A stretch of DNA of 34,135 bases from Firmicutes bacterium UBA3941 (GCA_002385665.1 DGDX01000070.1:5541-39675); one strand, 5' to 3'. Positions 1 to 10,140 are shown, counted from the first letter of the stretch. Numbers and translations are program-made. The notes: generated by a model not told the origin, from the sequence alone.

Positions 1-1
1 A

Positions 2-2089
2 TCAAGAATACATAGCATCCGTCTTAAGCTGGTCGCCTCCTTTTTGTCATTGGTTTTGGCCATTGTAATTCTGGGTGTCGCATCCCATGGTTTGGCTTCA
101 AGAAAGATAGAAGAAATAACCCAGAATTTTACTATACAAACCATGGACCAGACAAAGAAATATCTCGATCTGATTTTTGACGAGGTTGACGGTATTGCAA
201 CCCAATTCTTCTTTGATGCTGCATTACAGGACTATTATCTTAACTTTTTCCTTTTAAACAAGGGTCGGTCTGCGGACCACGAGAATGAAGTTGCCAGGAC
301 AGGTATCCAAAAAGGGTTAAATAGTACAGTGAGTGCATATGATCTAATCAATAGTATTACCATACTGACCAATGAAAAGACATCCTTCACCACATCCAAT
401 ACCCCTTTTGATAAGGTGGATTGGTCCGCTATAGTAGATACTGATTGGTACCAACAAGCCTTAGAATACCAAGGTAAAGGTTCCTGGATAGGGGAACACA
501 GCGAACTTGATGAATTATTCTTCACCACTGGCCAAAAGGATTATGCCTTTTCATATGTCCGACAATACAAGCATGTAGAAAGCGCATCCCATTTAGGTGT
601 ACTCATTATAGATATTGATAAGAGGGCTGTTGAAAATCTTCTCTCGGGTATCCAGATAGGTAAAACCGGTGAAATGCATTTGATTACTCCCAGTGGCGAT
701 GCTTTAACATCCGGCAGTAATCAGGTAAAGGATGAAGATGAGGATCAGAGCGAGGAGCAGTTGCCCTTTACACAACAACCCATTTTTGAGCAGATTCTAG
801 GAGATAACAAGGATAGCGATCATCTCTATGCCGATTACAGGGGGTCTGAACATCTTGTAATGTACAGTAAGGTTGAAGGAACCGGTTTTATTCTTGTATC
901 CCTAATCCCCAAGGCGGAATTGCTGGAAGAAACCAAACAAATACAACAAGCCACTGTAATCCTGGTCGTTTGTGCCGGACTTTTTGCTCTATTTCTAGGA
1001 CTATACATCTCTACCAATATGGGCCGCACCATCAATCGTCTGGTGGAAGTAGCAAGCCATGCCGCAAATGGAGATTTAACTCTGGAGCCTCAATCCAGGC
1101 GGAAGGACGAGCTGGGCATTCTTACTTCAAGCATTAGGATGATGATGGCAAGTACCAGGCAGCTCATCGAAAGAGCTACTCTGATCTCACAGAGGGTACT
1201 GGACACCTCTGCTACTGTGGCAGCGACTTCCGAGGAGGTATCTGCATCCTCTAATGATATAACAAGAGCCATCCAGGAAATCTCACAGGGTGCTACAGAA
1301 CAAGCCCTGGAAGCGGAAAAAGGTGTAATGATCATGGAGCAGCTGGCTTCCACAATCAATCTTGTAATGGATGATGCCCGGACCATAGGTGATGTTTCCA
1401 AAGATACCATGGGACTTACCCAACATGGGCTCTCATCCATAAATGATCTAAACGAGAAGGCCGCACAAACAGCGGAGATAACCAAAAATATCATAAGTTC
1501 TATAGAGGAGTTAAATCAGCATTCACTTTCCATCAATAAGATTATAAAGGTCATCGATGGAATAGCTGATCAGACCAACCTTCTGGCCTTAAATGCAGCC
1601 ATTGAAGCTGCTCGCGCCGGTGATATGGGAGCAGGATTTGCAGTGGTCGCCAATGAGGTTAAAAAATTGGCCGAGCAATCCATCCAGTCCACCAAGGAGA
1701 TAGCTGATATTATTAAGGCCACCCAGGAACGTACAGCTAAAACCGCAGAATATGCTCAGACCGCCGGTAATATCGTAAGAACCCAAAACGAAGCCGTCAA
1801 GGCTACTGTATCGGTATTTGAAAGAATAGCATCGTCCATGGATGCCCTTTCCCAGCGCATAAATGATATCCTTGGTAGTATTGCTGAAATGGATGCCAAC
1901 AAAAACCAGGCAATAGAATCCATGCAGAATATTTCTGCGGTCTCAGAAGAATCTGCCGCATCGGTACAAGAAGTTACTGCTTCAACTGAGGAGCAATTGG
2001 CGGGTATCGAGGAGTTAACTGCCTTTGCACAGGAACTCAACGATGTAGCAAGCCAAATGAATGAAGCTATTAATAGGTTTAAGGTATAG
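2..2089 (+). CDS. Methyl-accepting chemotaxis protein, 5'-truncated by the window edge
   Basis: Transmembrane chemoreceptor that senses a ligand outside the cell and controls CheA through CheW. The frame is open from base 2, and the first visible residues ([14 protein letters not shown]) look like the basic run plus first membrane helix of such receptors. The true start therefore lies upstream, and the TTG at 44 is not the start. Of 695 visible residues, membrane helix 1 is about 9-29, an extracellular Cache-type sensor about 45-310, membrane helix 2 about 316-338, HAMP about 338-390, and the rest a cytoplasmic coiled coil. The highly conserved signalling tip ([15 protein letters not shown]) starts near residue 525. 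No C-terminal CheR-tethering pentapeptide is seen; it ends NRFKV. It is the only plus-strand gene, converges on the next gene, and no terminator is visible between them. The ligand cannot be told from sequence. Confidence 0.95.
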   Translation, partial: SRIHSIRLKLVASFLSLVLAIVILGVASHGLASRKIEEITQNFTIQTMDQTKKYLDLIFDEVDGIATQFFFDAALQDYYLNFFLLNKGRSADHENEVARTGIQKGLNSTVSAYDLINSITILTNEKTSFTTSNTPFDKVDWSAIVDTDWYQQALEYQGKGSWIGEHSELDELFFTTGQKDYAFSYVRQYKHVESASHLGVLIIDIDKRAVENLLSGIQIGKTGEMHLITPSGDALTSGSNQVKDEDEDQSEEQLPFTQQPIFEQILGDNKDSDHLYADYRGSEHLVMYSKVEGTGFILVSLIPKAELLEETKQIQQATVILVVCAGLFALFLGLYISTNMGRTINRLVEVASHAANGDLTLEPQSRRKDELGILTSSIRMMMASTRQLIERATLISQRVLDTSATVAATSEEVSASSNDITRAIQEISQGATEQALEAEKGVMIMEQLASTINLVMDDARTIGDVSKDTMGLTQHGLSSINDLNEKAAQTAEITKNIISSIEELNQHSLSINKIIKVIDGIADQTNLLALNAAIEAARAGDMGAGFAVVANEVKKLAEQSIQSTKEIADIIKATQERTAKTAEYAQTAGNIVRTQNEAVKATVSVFERIASSMDALSQRINDILGSIAEMDANKNQAIESMQNISAVSEESAASVQEVTASTEEQLAGIEELTAFAQELNDVASQMNEAINRFKV

Positions 2090-2140
2090 TGCAACCATAA
2101 TGTGTATTGGATGATTATATCAGCTTCAGGCTAGGGGGCT

Positions 2141-2599
2141 TTACAGGCGTTTCTGATTATCCATTGTGCCTAAGATAACCATAATAGGCATCAGTATTAG
2201 GAGCATCGTATACATAATAAATACAATCAGGAAATTTTCCCTATTTACTGACAGATAATCACCCTTAATAAGTATATAAACAAATGCCATCCCTGGCAGG
2301 TTTCCCAGAGCTCCAAGGGACAGTCCCCTGGCAAAGCGTCTATCATTGATAAAGGTGCCAAATGCCTTGCCATATTGGAACCAATAAATAAAACAAGGAA
2401 TTCCGGTCCCAAAAAGTATAAGCCAGACAGGCAATGGGACCGGTATCCCTATATGTCGAATCCAGTTTGAAATCTTAAATAAACCATAAGAAAGACATCC
2501 AATAATTAAATAGATAAGAAAATTAGTTATTGCCAGCCTTGTTCCCTCTATAATATTATTGCCGCTCCGCGGCAATAATGCTTTTACATTAATCCTCAT
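2141..2599 (-). CDS. Small four-helix membrane protein of unknown function
   Basis: I do not recognise this 152-residue protein. It has four hydrophobic stretches that look like membrane helices (about residues 22-43, 53-74, 93-112 and 122-145), short basic loops (NDRRFARG near 85-92), and no signal peptide or catalytic motif. The ATG at 2599 follows a GAGG-type SD at about 12 nt. It starts 56 nt after mutS2 on the same strand with no terminator between, so it is probably the last gene of that unit. Codons 8-15 contain a perfect 11-bp inverted repeat (2555-2565 and 2569-2579) with a 3-nt loop. Composition and start signal suggest a real gene, but function is unknown. Confidence 0.7.
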   Translation of the reverse strand: MRINVKALLPRSGNNIIEGTRLAITNFLIYLIIGCLSYGLFKISNWIRHIGIPVPLPVWLILFGTGIPCFIYWFQYGKAFGTFINDRRFARGLSLGALGNLPGMAFVYILIKGDYLSVNRENFLIVFIMYTMLLILMPIMVILGTMDNQKRL

Positions 2600-2655
2600 A
2601 AGAACCCCAACCTCATTTATATATGGTTATTTTGGCATTAGTAGATAATCTGTAT

Positions 2656-5028
2656 TTATTTGAGTTTAACCACAGTTACCCCTGATTCCCCTTCACCAAA
2701 CCTGCCTAGCCTGAAGGAATCTACATGGGGGTGTTTCCTAAGATACTGATGTATACCGTTCCTTAAAACACCTGTACCTTTTCCATGTATTAGAACCACC
2801 TCTTTTAGTCCAGCCAAAAACACATCATCCAGGTATTTATCTACCTTAACAAGGGCGCTTTCCAGGTCATGGCCCCTCAGATCCAGCTCCATGGATATAG
2901 CCCTATTTTTCTTGGCAATTGGCCGGGAAAGGGATTTTTTGTCCCCGGACTCCCTTTGTGTCCTTCTTAAATTGGATATATGAACGTTTATCTTCATAAT
3001 CCCTACCTGCACCTGGACCTCATCCCCCTGACCGGAAATACCAAGAACCTGGCCTGTTTGATCCAGGTTGGGGATATAGACCGATTCCCCAGGCTTTAAA
3101 TCCTTCGGTGGAGCCAATAGGCCATCCGTGGGGTTTAGGGTATCGCCAATAGCCTCCTCTACCATATCGAGGTTACGCTTTAACCTGTTTCTTGCCTGCT
3201 CCATACTCCTGCGATGTTCCTTATCCTGGGCTTGATGAGCCAGCATACGCATCTCATTTAATATCTCATCAGCTTGCTCCTTGGCCTCACTAAGAATTTT
3301 CCTGGCTTCATAATGGGCATTTCTCAGGATTCTCTCTTCGCTCTCCTTTATGAGCCTTTCCTTTTCCTCCAATTTGCTCTTCATTAACCTGATCTCATCT
3401 AAGTATGCCTGGGCTTTCTCACGTTCTTCCTTGGCTTTTAGTCTGTTTTTCTCCATATCCGACAATACATCTTCAAATTGCAGTTCATCCTGAGTTATAT
3501 ACTTCCTGGCTGCTTCGATTAAGTCTCGCTTAAGGCCAAGGCGCATTGCTATCTCAAAAGCGTTACTCTTTCCTGGAATGCCCATTAAGAGACGGAAGGT
3601 TGGACGCAGGGTCTCTACATCAAATTCCATAGATGCGTTCTCCATACCATCCTGGCTCAATGCAAAGACCTTTAATTCGCTATAGTGGGTGGTGGCAATG
3701 GTACACGTGCCTTTTTCAGAGAAATAATTCAGTATAGCCATGGCCAATGCTGCCCCTTCAGTAGGATCTGTTCCTGCCCCCAATTCATCAAACAAGACCA
3801 GGGACCTTTCATCGGCTTGTTCCACTATGTGGGCAATATGAACCATATGTGATGAAAATGTACTGAGACTTTGCTCGATACTCTGTTCATCTCCGATATC
3901 TGCAAAAACCCCCTCAAATATGCCCATTTTACTTCCATAGTCCGCCGGTATATGCATTCCCGATTGAACCATTAGCGCAAATAGCCCTACGGTCTTTAAG
4001 GTTACGGTCTTTCCTCCGGTGTTTGGACCGGTAATAATCAGACATTTTGAGTTTTGTCCCAGTTTTACTGTTATTGGGACTACATCATCCTTGTCTATAA
4101 GAGGGTGGCGTCCATTTATAATATTAATGGTAGGTTCCTTTACTATCTCTGGATCTACTCCCTTGTAGGAACGGCTAAAACTTGCTTTGGCAAATATCAC
4201 ATCAAGGGTAGCAAGTATATCTAAATTATTAAAAATGGTCTCGTGAGATGATTGTACCTCCGTAGTTAATCTAAGCAGGATGTTTTCTATTTCCCTTTGC
4301 TCTTCCAGCATCAATCCCCTTAGATCATTATTGGCTTCCACTACAGACATGGGCTCTATATATACTGTCGCACCACTAGTGGATTGATCGTGGATCATAC
4401 CGGGAACATTGCTTCTATGTTCCTGCTTTACGGGCACAACATACCTTTCGTTTCTAATAGTTACAATGGGTTCCTGTAGAAACTTTTGAAACTGTGGTGA
4501 GCGAATCAAATTATTTAGTTGATCCCGGATCTTTTCATTTGTTCTTGTAATACGCCTTCTTATATTAGCCAATTGACTGCTTGCATAATCGGAAACCCTA
4601 TCTTCACCCTCGATACAGCGAAAAATCTCATCCATTAGATCCTTGTTAAGTATTAATGCCTTAACCCTCTGAATTATAAGTGGTATGGCCTCTGGATTTG
4701 GATATTTCCCTATCTCGGCTTTCACTCGCCCGGACACCTTTAATACTTGCCCAACTTTTAGAAGTTCACCGGGGGATAATATAGATCCAACCTTAGCTTT
4801 TTGGAGAATAGCCCGAATATCAGGAAAAATATCCATCGGTGAATATCCACTATAATTAATTATGTTATAGGCTTGGCTTGTCTCCTCCAACATCGTCTGA
4901 ACTTTGGCAATGTCGGATGAGGGATTAATTCTTTTTATCAGATCCTTACCTAAATCCGATAAAGCAAACTCTTCCAATAATGATATAATTTTATGATACT
5001 CCAACACCCTAAGAGTCCTTTGATCCAA
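2656..5028 (-). CDS. mutS2: MutS2 family ATPase/endonuclease (RqcU-like)
   Basis: MutS2 proteins bind branched DNA or, in Bacillus, collided ribosomes, and use ABC-type ATP hydrolysis with a C-terminal Smr domain. At 790 residues this is the usual length. The core and lever region covers about 1-320. Walker A is GPNTGGKT at 334-341, DIGDEQS is at 377-383 and Walker B VLFDE at 411-415. A charged coiled coil runs about 515-620, and the Smr domain is the last 75 residues, with LDLRG and HGKGTG motifs. The N-terminal mismatch-recognition domain of MutS is absent, as expected. The start is TTG, chosen because a perfect AGGAGGT lies 7 nt upstream. A TATAAT at 5066-5071 could be its -10, but I see no good -35. 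It follows the terminator of the 70-residue gene. Confidence 0.97.
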   Translation of the reverse strand: MDQRTLRVLEYHKIISLLEEFALSDLGKDLIKRINPSSDIAKVQTMLEETSQAYNIINYSGYSPMDIFPDIRAILQKAKVGSILSPGELLKVGQVLKVSGRVKAEIGKYPNPEAIPLIIQRVKALILNKDLMDEIFRCIEGEDRVSDYASSQLANIRRRITRTNEKIRDQLNNLIRSPQFQKFLQEPIVTIRNERYVVPVKQEHRSNVPGMIHDQSTSGATVYIEPMSVVEANNDLRGLMLEEQREIENILLRLTTEVQSSHETIFNNLDILATLDVIFAKASFSRSYKGVDPEIVKEPTINIINGRHPLIDKDDVVPITVKLGQNSKCLIITGPNTGGKTVTLKTVGLFALMVQSGMHIPADYGSKMGIFEGVFADIGDEQSIEQSLSTFSSHMVHIAHIVEQADERSLVLFDELGAGTDPTEGAALAMAILNYFSEKGTCTIATTHYSELKVFALSQDGMENASMEFDVETLRPTFRLLMGIPGKSNAFEIAMRLGLKRDLIEAARKYITQDELQFEDVLSDMEKNRLKAKEEREKAQAYLDEIRLMKSKLEEKERLIKESEERILRNAHYEARKILSEAKEQADEILNEMRMLAHQAQDKEHRRSMEQARNRLKRNLDMVEEAIGDTLNPTDGLLAPPKDLKPGESVYIPNLDQTGQVLGISGQGDEVQVQVGIMKINVHISNLRRTQRESGDKKSLSRPIAKKNRAISMELDLRGHDLESALVKVDKYLDDVFLAGLKEVVLIHGKGTGVLRNGIHQYLRKHPHVDSFRLGRFGEGESGVTVVKLK

Positions 5029-5115
5029 GCTGATTACCTCCTAAAATCTACCCCTATTCTTCACCATTATAACCCATTTGATAAAACAAGAACAGGAACT
5101 CTTGAAATTTGCATT

Positions 5116-5138
5116 AAAAAAAGGCGCACAAGTGCACC
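5116..5138 (-). terminator. Intrinsic terminator after the 70-residue gene
   Basis: On the minus strand a 6-bp stem (GGTGCA / TGCGCC, one G-T pair) with a CTTG loop is followed by seven T residues. It separates the small orphan gene from mutS2. Confidence 0.75.
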
Positions 5139-5162
5139 ATGAATTAGTTACAAGACTTAAAA

Positions 5163-5375
5163 CTATCTGGTATCATTAGGTTTGTCTAAATAGTTTCTTA
5201 ACTTGAGGTATAGATCAATTAATTCAACACCTATCGAAACCTGCTTTTCGCTGTAACCCCTCTTATAATACCAATTAAAATCAATAGCTTCTCCTGCCAT
5301 TTTACTTTTTAATACATTGTTTAAAATATCACATTTCTTAATATTGTTCTCAATACTGCTAATCACCTGGTCCAT
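5163..5375 (-). CDS. Orphan 70-residue protein
   Basis: I do not recognise this protein. The frame is open to 5465, but the ATG at 5375 is preferred because GGAGG lies 8 nt upstream of it; the longer version lacks an SD. The 70-residue product begins MDQVISSIENNIKKCD, is charged and mostly predicted helical, and has no signal peptide, membrane helix or metal motif. A central NWYYKRGYSEKQ segment is rich in aromatic and basic residues. It is a single-gene unit: a terminator follows directly, and a long AT-rich region without a gene precedes it. I see no convincing promoter within 100 nt. The clear SD and terminator argue that it is expressed. Confidence 0.55.
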   Translation of the reverse strand: MDQVISSIENNIKKCDILNNVLKSKMAGEAIDFNWYYKRGYSEKQVSIGVELIDLYLKLRNYLDKPNDTR

Positions 5376-5827
5376 TTGTCTATCCTCCACAAGAAATCCC
5401 CCATCTGTAAAATTCTCCCTACCATGAAATGTGGTCATTGATGAAATCCGTAAAGTACAAGCCAAATAGGCGATCTTCAGCTATCCTTGAACACCTTTAT
5501 TCTAAGATTCAGCATTTGTTATATAAATCCTTTATTTCCCTAATATTTCCCTTTTTGATTTCATTTTTAACGCCCACATAGCCATAGTATATGCAAATTT
5601 TTCCTCATAATACATTTTATCTAGCTAAAAACAACAATTTCTTTACGGGAATTTTGATTTAGCTTATAAAGTGAATTAGAATCTAGTGCCAATCAGGTTG
5701 CATAACCTCAAGTGATCAATTATTCTTGGGGGCTTAAAGGGGGATTTTTGTTGTGCCTGGATGATATCTCTGTTGAAAATGATCTAAACAAGACTTAGAA
5801 AAACTACAATAGCCAAATGTACAATAA
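5376..5827. other. AT-rich intergenic stretch without a supported gene
   Basis: About 450 bp between the 70-residue gene and zapA. I see no RNA gene, riboswitch or strong terminator. The minus strand has a 27-codon open frame (5532-5615) without an SD, and a weak promoter-like pair (TTGGCA, 18 bp, TATAAG). Two runs of five G flank CTTAAA near 5728-5743 on the plus strand. It could be the eroded remains of a lost gene or an unrecognised untranslated region. Confidence 0.5.
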
Positions 5828-6145
5828 TCAGCTTCGTATTTTTTTTGTCATATCGTAGATGTTCGTCTTATCGCCTTCAAAGATTTTAATCATTTCCTTG
5901 GCCTCACTTAATTCCTTTTGAAGGCTTTGTATTTTGTCCCTCTGCTTTATTACCTCATCTCCCAGGTTTAAAGCCGTCAAAATTGCAAGCATAGAAGTAC
6001 TAAGGGGTGGTTGACTTGCGGAAATCTCTTCCATTTTCTTGTCCACATAAATAGCCACTTTATGAATATACTCCTCGGATTCGGTACCCCTCACCGCGTA
6101 TTCCCGTCCGCCAATCCTAACAATAACCTTATTTTTTTTACTCAA
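5828..6145 (-). CDS. zapA: Cell division protein ZapA
   Basis: ZapA binds FtsZ and bundles its filaments, helping Z-ring assembly at midcell. This 105-residue protein has the family layout: an N-terminal globular part with the signature VRIGGREYAVRGTESEEYIHK (residues 9-29), then a helix and a C-terminal coiled coil (about 65-90). The start is TTG at 6145 with AGAAGGGGG upstream; there is no ATG in frame. It is transcribed from its own sigma-A-like promoter (6223-6251), after the pheT terminator. In many Firmicutes zapA lies between pheT and mutS2, as here. Confidence 0.93.
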   Translation of the reverse strand: MSKKNKVIVRIGGREYAVRGTESEEYIHKVAIYVDKKMEEISASQPPLSTSMLAILTALNLGDEVIKQRDKIQSLQKELSEAKEMIKIFEGDKTNIYDMTKKIRS

Positions 6146-6222
6146 TACCGACGTCCCCCTTCTATAATATTTATAGCATACTTTATCAAAAAAAGAAGCA
6201 GGATGTTGGATAACTTGGGTAT

Positions 6223-6251
6223 ATTATATATTACTTGACATTTTTATACAA
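6223..6251 (-). promoter_or_regulatory. Sigma-A-type promoter for zapA
   Basis: Minus strand: -35 TTGTAT at 6246-6251, 17-bp spacer, -10 TATAAT at 6223-6228. It lies between the pheT terminator and the zapA start. Confidence 0.75.
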
Positions 6252-6345
6252 GCATATTGTCGAAAAAAAACAATGCGAGCTTACATTTAAAAAGTACTAA
6301 TTATACCTTAATGAGAAGGGCCTCTATTGATTAAGGAAGCACTGG

Positions 6346-6375
6346 AACAATAAGGGCAGACGTAACCGTCTGCCC
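6346..6375 (-). terminator. Intrinsic terminator after pheT
   Basis: Perfect 9-bp stem GGGCAGACG / CGTCTGCCC (6354-6362 and 6367-6375) with a 4-nt loop, followed on the minus strand by TTATTGTT. It begins 8 nt after the pheT stop codon. Confidence 0.8.
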
Positions 6376-6382
6376 GATTTGC

Positions 6383-8776
6383 TTATTTTCTTAGTTGCGC
6401 CCCAAACTTAGTTTCAAGAGCTTCAACAATCCCATCGTGTATCGGGTTAATGTCAGAATCCTTTAGTGTCCTGTCCGGTGCCCTGTAGCTTAGGGAATAA
6501 GCCAGGTTCCTATGCCCTTCGGGTATCTGATCCCCTTCATAAATATCAAAGAGCTCAACCTTTTCCAAAAGTTGTCCACCCGAGGCCTTTATCGTCTTTT
6601 CAATGTTGGATGCCAACACTTTTTTGTCCACAACTATCGCCAGATCCCTGGTAACCGCCGGGTATTTGGGGAGCTTTGTGTATTGTTTTTCTGTCTTTGC
6701 CCGTTCCAACATTAAAGCAAAATCCAGCTCTGCCAGCAAGACGTTATCGTCGAGATTATAGGTTTGGCATATGTTGGGATGAACTTGCCCCAATATACCA
6801 AGTTTCTGCCCAGCAAGCATAATACCAGCTGTCCTTCCGGGATGGAAAGTAGGATGAGATTGGGGTTCGAATTCAATATCATCAGCAAACCCAAATACAT
6901 GGAACAGGGCTTCCAACTGCCCTTTAAGGCTATAGAAATCAAGATCCGAACCATATTCCCCAATACACAGGGTGAGCCTCTCAATAGGTAGATCCTTCAT
7001 AGGCTTAGATCTGGGTATGAAAATGTTGCTTATCTCAAATATCTTACATTCATCGACTCTATGGCTACGATTCCTGGACAATACCTCCAATATGCTGGGA
7101 ATCAATGTGGTACGCATAGAGCTTTGGTCTTCGCCTAAGGGGTTTTCTATTATCACAGACTCGGGATACTCCTGGGGGTTGAATCCAATCCTTCCATATA
7201 TTCTTGGGCTCACAAATGAATATGTGATAGCTTCGTATAGACCCATACCGGCAAGTACATTCTTAGCCCTATTCGTTAATATTTGCTCCCTTGTTCTGGA
7301 ACCTTGGGCAATGGTGTTCTCCATAAGAGTCATGGGTATCTTATCATATCCGTAAATTCGTGCTACTTCTTCCGCCAGATCCGCCATTCCCATTACATCC
7401 TGCCTATATGAAGGAACTGTCACCTTTAGTGTATCACCCTTGACTTCTACTTCAAAGGATAAGGACTCCAGAATGTCACGTATATTGTCAGCCGTTAATT
7501 CCACACCCAACAATTGATTGATTCTATCCCATTTTGTTTCAATAATACGAGGTCCCAGATCTCCGTTACATACGTCAATCTTGCCCTCCACCACCGTACC
7601 TGCATTAAGTAGTTGAATCAGCTGTGCTGCTCTGTCGATTGCCCTTTCGACATTTACTATATCAACACCCTTCTCAAAACGGCTGGAGGCTTCGCTTCTG
7701 AGACCAAGGGCTTTTGAAGTCAGCCTTACACTTCCGGCATCAAACCTGGCACTTTCCAATATGATATTGGTAGTCTCTGAGGTTATCTCAGTGTTAAGTC
7801 CCCCCATTACCCCGGCAATACCTATAGCCTTTTCCGGATCTGCAATAATTAGCATATCCTCTGTCAGATCCCTTTCCTGACCGTCAAGGGTAATTAATTT
7901 TTCATCTTTCCTGGCCTTTCTCACCACTATAGTATTGCTGGCTACCTTGTCAATGTCAAAGGCATGCATAGGCTGACCCATTTCCAGCATAACATAGTTG
8001 GTTATATCAACAATGTTGTTAATAGGTCTAACACCTGCAGCCGCCAACCTTCTTCTCATCCAACGAGGGGATGGCCCAATCTTCACATCCTTAACCACTC
8101 TGGCGCAGTACCGGCTACATAGATGGGGTTCATCCACGATAACCTTAGCCTCATTATCTACATTACCTATGCCCTTATCCAAAACAATTTGGGGCTCCCT
8201 ATAGGTAGTCCCTAAGGTAACGGCGGCTTCGCGTGCTATGCCTACCATACTTAAACAATCTGGCCTATTGGAAGTGACATCAAAATCTATTACCTCATCA
8301 TCCAGATCCAGAGCATCTTTTATATCCATTCCTAATGGGTACTCCCTGTCGAGGACAAGAATCCCATCGACTCCATCGTCCATATAGCCCATTCGTGCCA
8401 GCTCCAACTCCTCGGCAGAGCACAACATACCTTGGGAGAGTTCCCCCCTCAGCTTTCCTTTTCTGATCTTTATATCACCGGGAAGCAATGCACCATCAAC
8501 CGCCACTGGGACATATTGATTTAGTGCTACATTTGGGGCTCCGGTGACAATCTGAAGTATTTCATTTCCAACATCCACGTCACATATCACTAGTTTATCT
8601 GCATTGGGATGCTGCCTTATTTTAACAATTTTCCCCACAACTACATTTTCTATATCATCAGCTATTTGTGTGACACCCTCTGCATTTGTACCGGTAAGGG
8701 TCATGGCATCGGCCAACTCTTGTGCGGAGACATCCAGTTCTATATATTCTTTTAACCATTTTATTGGTACTAACAT
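6383..8776 (-). CDS. pheT: Phenylalanine--tRNA ligase beta subunit
   Basis: Beta subunit of the alpha2-beta2 PheRS. It supports tRNA-Phe binding and carries the editing site that clears mischarged Tyr-tRNA-Phe. At 797 residues it has the full-length bacterial architecture: an N-terminal core, an OB-fold tRNA-binding domain (about 40-150, with HPNADKL), B3/B4 editing region, B5 domain, catalytic-like domain and a C-terminal FDX-ACB anticodon-binding domain (about 700-797). The frame extends to a TTG at 8794, but the purine-rich GGAGAGGAG lies between that TTG and the ATG at 8776, so the ATG (MLVPIKWLKEY) is the start. It follows pheS by 55 nt, and both are controlled by the upstream Phe T-box. 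Confidence 0.97.
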   Translation of the reverse strand: MLVPIKWLKEYIELDVSAQELADAMTLTGTNAEGVTQIADDIENVVVGKIVKIRQHPNADKLVICDVDVGNEILQIVTGAPNVALNQYVPVAVDGALLPGDIKIRKGKLRGELSQGMLCSAEELELARMGYMDDGVDGILVLDREYPLGMDIKDALDLDDEVIDFDVTSNRPDCLSMVGIAREAAVTLGTTYREPQIVLDKGIGNVDNEAKVIVDEPHLCSRYCARVVKDVKIGPSPRWMRRRLAAAGVRPINNIVDITNYVMLEMGQPMHAFDIDKVASNTIVVRKARKDEKLITLDGQERDLTEDMLIIADPEKAIGIAGVMGGLNTEITSETTNIILESARFDAGSVRLTSKALGLRSEASSRFEKGVDIVNVERAIDRAAQLIQLLNAGTVVEGKIDVCNGDLGPRIIETKWDRINQLLGVELTADNIRDILESLSFEVEVKGDTLKVTVPSYRQDVMGMADLAEEVARIYGYDKIPMTLMENTIAQGSRTREQILTNRAKNVLAGMGLYEAITYSFVSPRIYGRIGFNPQEYPESVIIENPLGEDQSSMRTTLIPSILEVLSRNRSHRVDECKIFEISNIFIPRSKPMKDLPIERLTLCIGEYGSDLDFYSLKGQLEALFHVFGFADDIEFEPQSHPTFHPGRTAGIMLAGQKLGILGQVHPNICQTYNLDDNVLLAELDFALMLERAKTEKQYTKLPKYPAVTRDLAIVVDKKVLASNIEKTIKASGGQLLEKVELFDIYEGDQIPEGHRNLAYSLSYRAPDRTLKDSDINPIHDGIVEALETKFGAQLRK

Positions 8777-8831
8777 CTCTCTTCTCCTCTCCAACTTTAT
8801 ATCTGTGTCTGTTTATATAAAAGCTTTACCA

Positions 8832-9857
8832 TTAAAACTGGCTTAGAAACCTTATATCATTCTCATATAAGAGCCGTATATCGTCTATGCCATATATCTG
8901 ATTAACGACTCGATCCAGCCCCATACCAAAAGCAAAACCTGAGTACCTATTAGGGTCAATGTTCCCATACTCCAAGACGGTGGGATGTACCATACCCGCT
9001 CCAAGGATCTCAATCCAACCGGTATTGGAACATACCCTACAACCACTGCCACCACACGTTACACAGCTAACATCCATTTCCGCGCTGGGCTCAGTGAAGG
9101 GAAAATGATGAGGCCTGAACCGGGTTCGGGTTTTTTCCCCAAACATTCTCTTTGCAAAGACATCCAGTACGCCTTTTAAATCCCCCATGGTGATATTTTT
9201 GTCCACCACTAACCCCTCTAACTGATGGAATATCGGCGAATGGGTGGCATCTACGGCGTCAGATCTGTATACCCTTCCCGGCACTATTATCTTTATTGGA
9301 GGGTTTTGCTTTTCCATAACCCGGATTTGGGTTGGGGAAGTGTGAGTACGCAACAAAATATTCTCATTTATATAGAAGGTATCCTGAGTATCTCTGGCAG
9401 GATGGTTCCTCGGCATATTCAAAGCTTCGAAGTTATAATAATCCAATTCCACCTCGGGTCCCTCAGCTACACTAAAACCCATACCCAAGAAAACATCAGT
9501 TACCTGGTTTAATACGGTTGTAAGAGGATGCAAGCCACCCAGGGGAGGCCTTTTCCCGGGCAGGGTAACATCAATGGTTTCCTCCCTCAACCTCTTTGCC
9601 AGGGTCATTTCCTCCATTTCCTTTACCCTAGAGGACAACGCCGATTCGATGTCCCCCCTGACTTGATTGGCTAATTGACCCATGACAGGTCGCTCTTCTG
9701 GGGACAGTTTTCCCATTCCCCTCAAAATCTGGGTTAATTGACCTTTTTTCCCTAGGTATTTAACCCTAATTGCTTCTAAATCATTAGATTGCTTCGCTTC
9801 AGCTATGCTATCCAAGGCTTGTTTACATATATTTTCCAACATCTCTCGCACAATCAT
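8832..9857 (-). CDS. pheS: Phenylalanine--tRNA ligase alpha subunit
   Basis: Catalytic subunit of PheRS, charging tRNA-Phe with phenylalanine. This 341-residue protein has an N-terminal coiled coil (about 1-85) and a class II synthetase core. Motif 2 is visible around [19 protein letters not shown] and motif 3 around [12 protein letters not shown] near the C-terminus. [17 protein letters not shown] segment gives four cysteines. The start is uncertain: the ATG at 9857 sits only 2 nt after GGAG, while a GTG two codons later (9851) has 8-nt spacing and may be the real start. It is downstream of a T-box attenuator, so expression should rise when uncharged tRNA-Phe accumulates. Confidence 0.97.
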   Translation of the reverse strand: MIVREMLENICKQALDSIAEAKQSNDLEAIRVKYLGKKGQLTQILRGMGKLSPEERPVMGQLANQVRGDIESALSSRVKEMEEMTLAKRLREETIDVTLPGKRPPLGGLHPLTTVLNQVTDVFLGMGFSVAEGPEVELDYYNFEALNMPRNHPARDTQDTFYINENILLRTHTSPTQIRVMEKQNPPIKIIVPGRVYRSDAVDATHSPIFHQLEGLVVDKNITMGDLKGVLDVFAKRMFGEKTRTRFRPHHFPFTEPSAEMDVSCVTCGGSGCRVCSNTGWIEILGAGMVHPTVLEYGNIDPNRYSGFAFGMGLDRVVNQIYGIDDIRLLYENDIRFLSQF

Positions 9858-9902
9858 TTCTCCTTTCTATAACAATAATCCTATGCGATTTAGCCATATT
9901 AT

Positions 9903-10140
9903 AAATAAAACCTCCATCCCAAAGCATGGGACGGAGGTAACTTTTCCGTGGTACCACCCAAGTTTGTTTGTGTAAAACAAACCTCGTATAATTATAACGG
10001 CTACGCCGGTTAGACCTACTACCACTTCAGCCTACAGCTCAGGAGCGAACTTCCATTCTCCGATTATAGGAATGCTTTCAGCCCATGACATTCCCTCTCT
10101 GAATAAATAAGGTAGAATGTACTCTTCTCCATCATTGCCT
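9903..10140 (-). promoter_or_regulatory. Phe-specific T-box riboswitch of pheST
   Basis: Leader RNA that binds uncharged tRNA-Phe and then forms an antiterminator. The T-box core GGGTGGTACCACGG is at about 9946-9959 (the usual form has ACCGCG). The terminator is a stem of CCTCCGTCCCA with TGGGATGGAGG (9911-9937) followed by TTTTATTT. Stem I starts near 10135, shows the AGTA and GCTGAAAG elements, and the specifier codon is TTC (Phe) at 10047-10049, in GGAAGTTCGCTCC. The RNA starts at the stop codon of the yqzL-like gene, and I see no closer promoter. Confidence 0.93.

Noticed and set aside
44..2089. Chemoreceptor starting at the TTG at 44
   Set aside because: The frame is open to base 2 and encodes the basic and hydrophobic residues expected upstream, so the gene is cut by the window edge rather than starting at 44.
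5532..5615. 27-codon frame on the minus strand (starts MYYEEKFAYTM) in the zapA-mutS2 gap
   Set aside because: No SD or promoter; short open frames are expected by chance in 450 bp.
5720..5750. Two G5 runs as a G-quadruplex
   Set aside because: Only two G runs are present, and four are needed for an intramolecular quadruplex.
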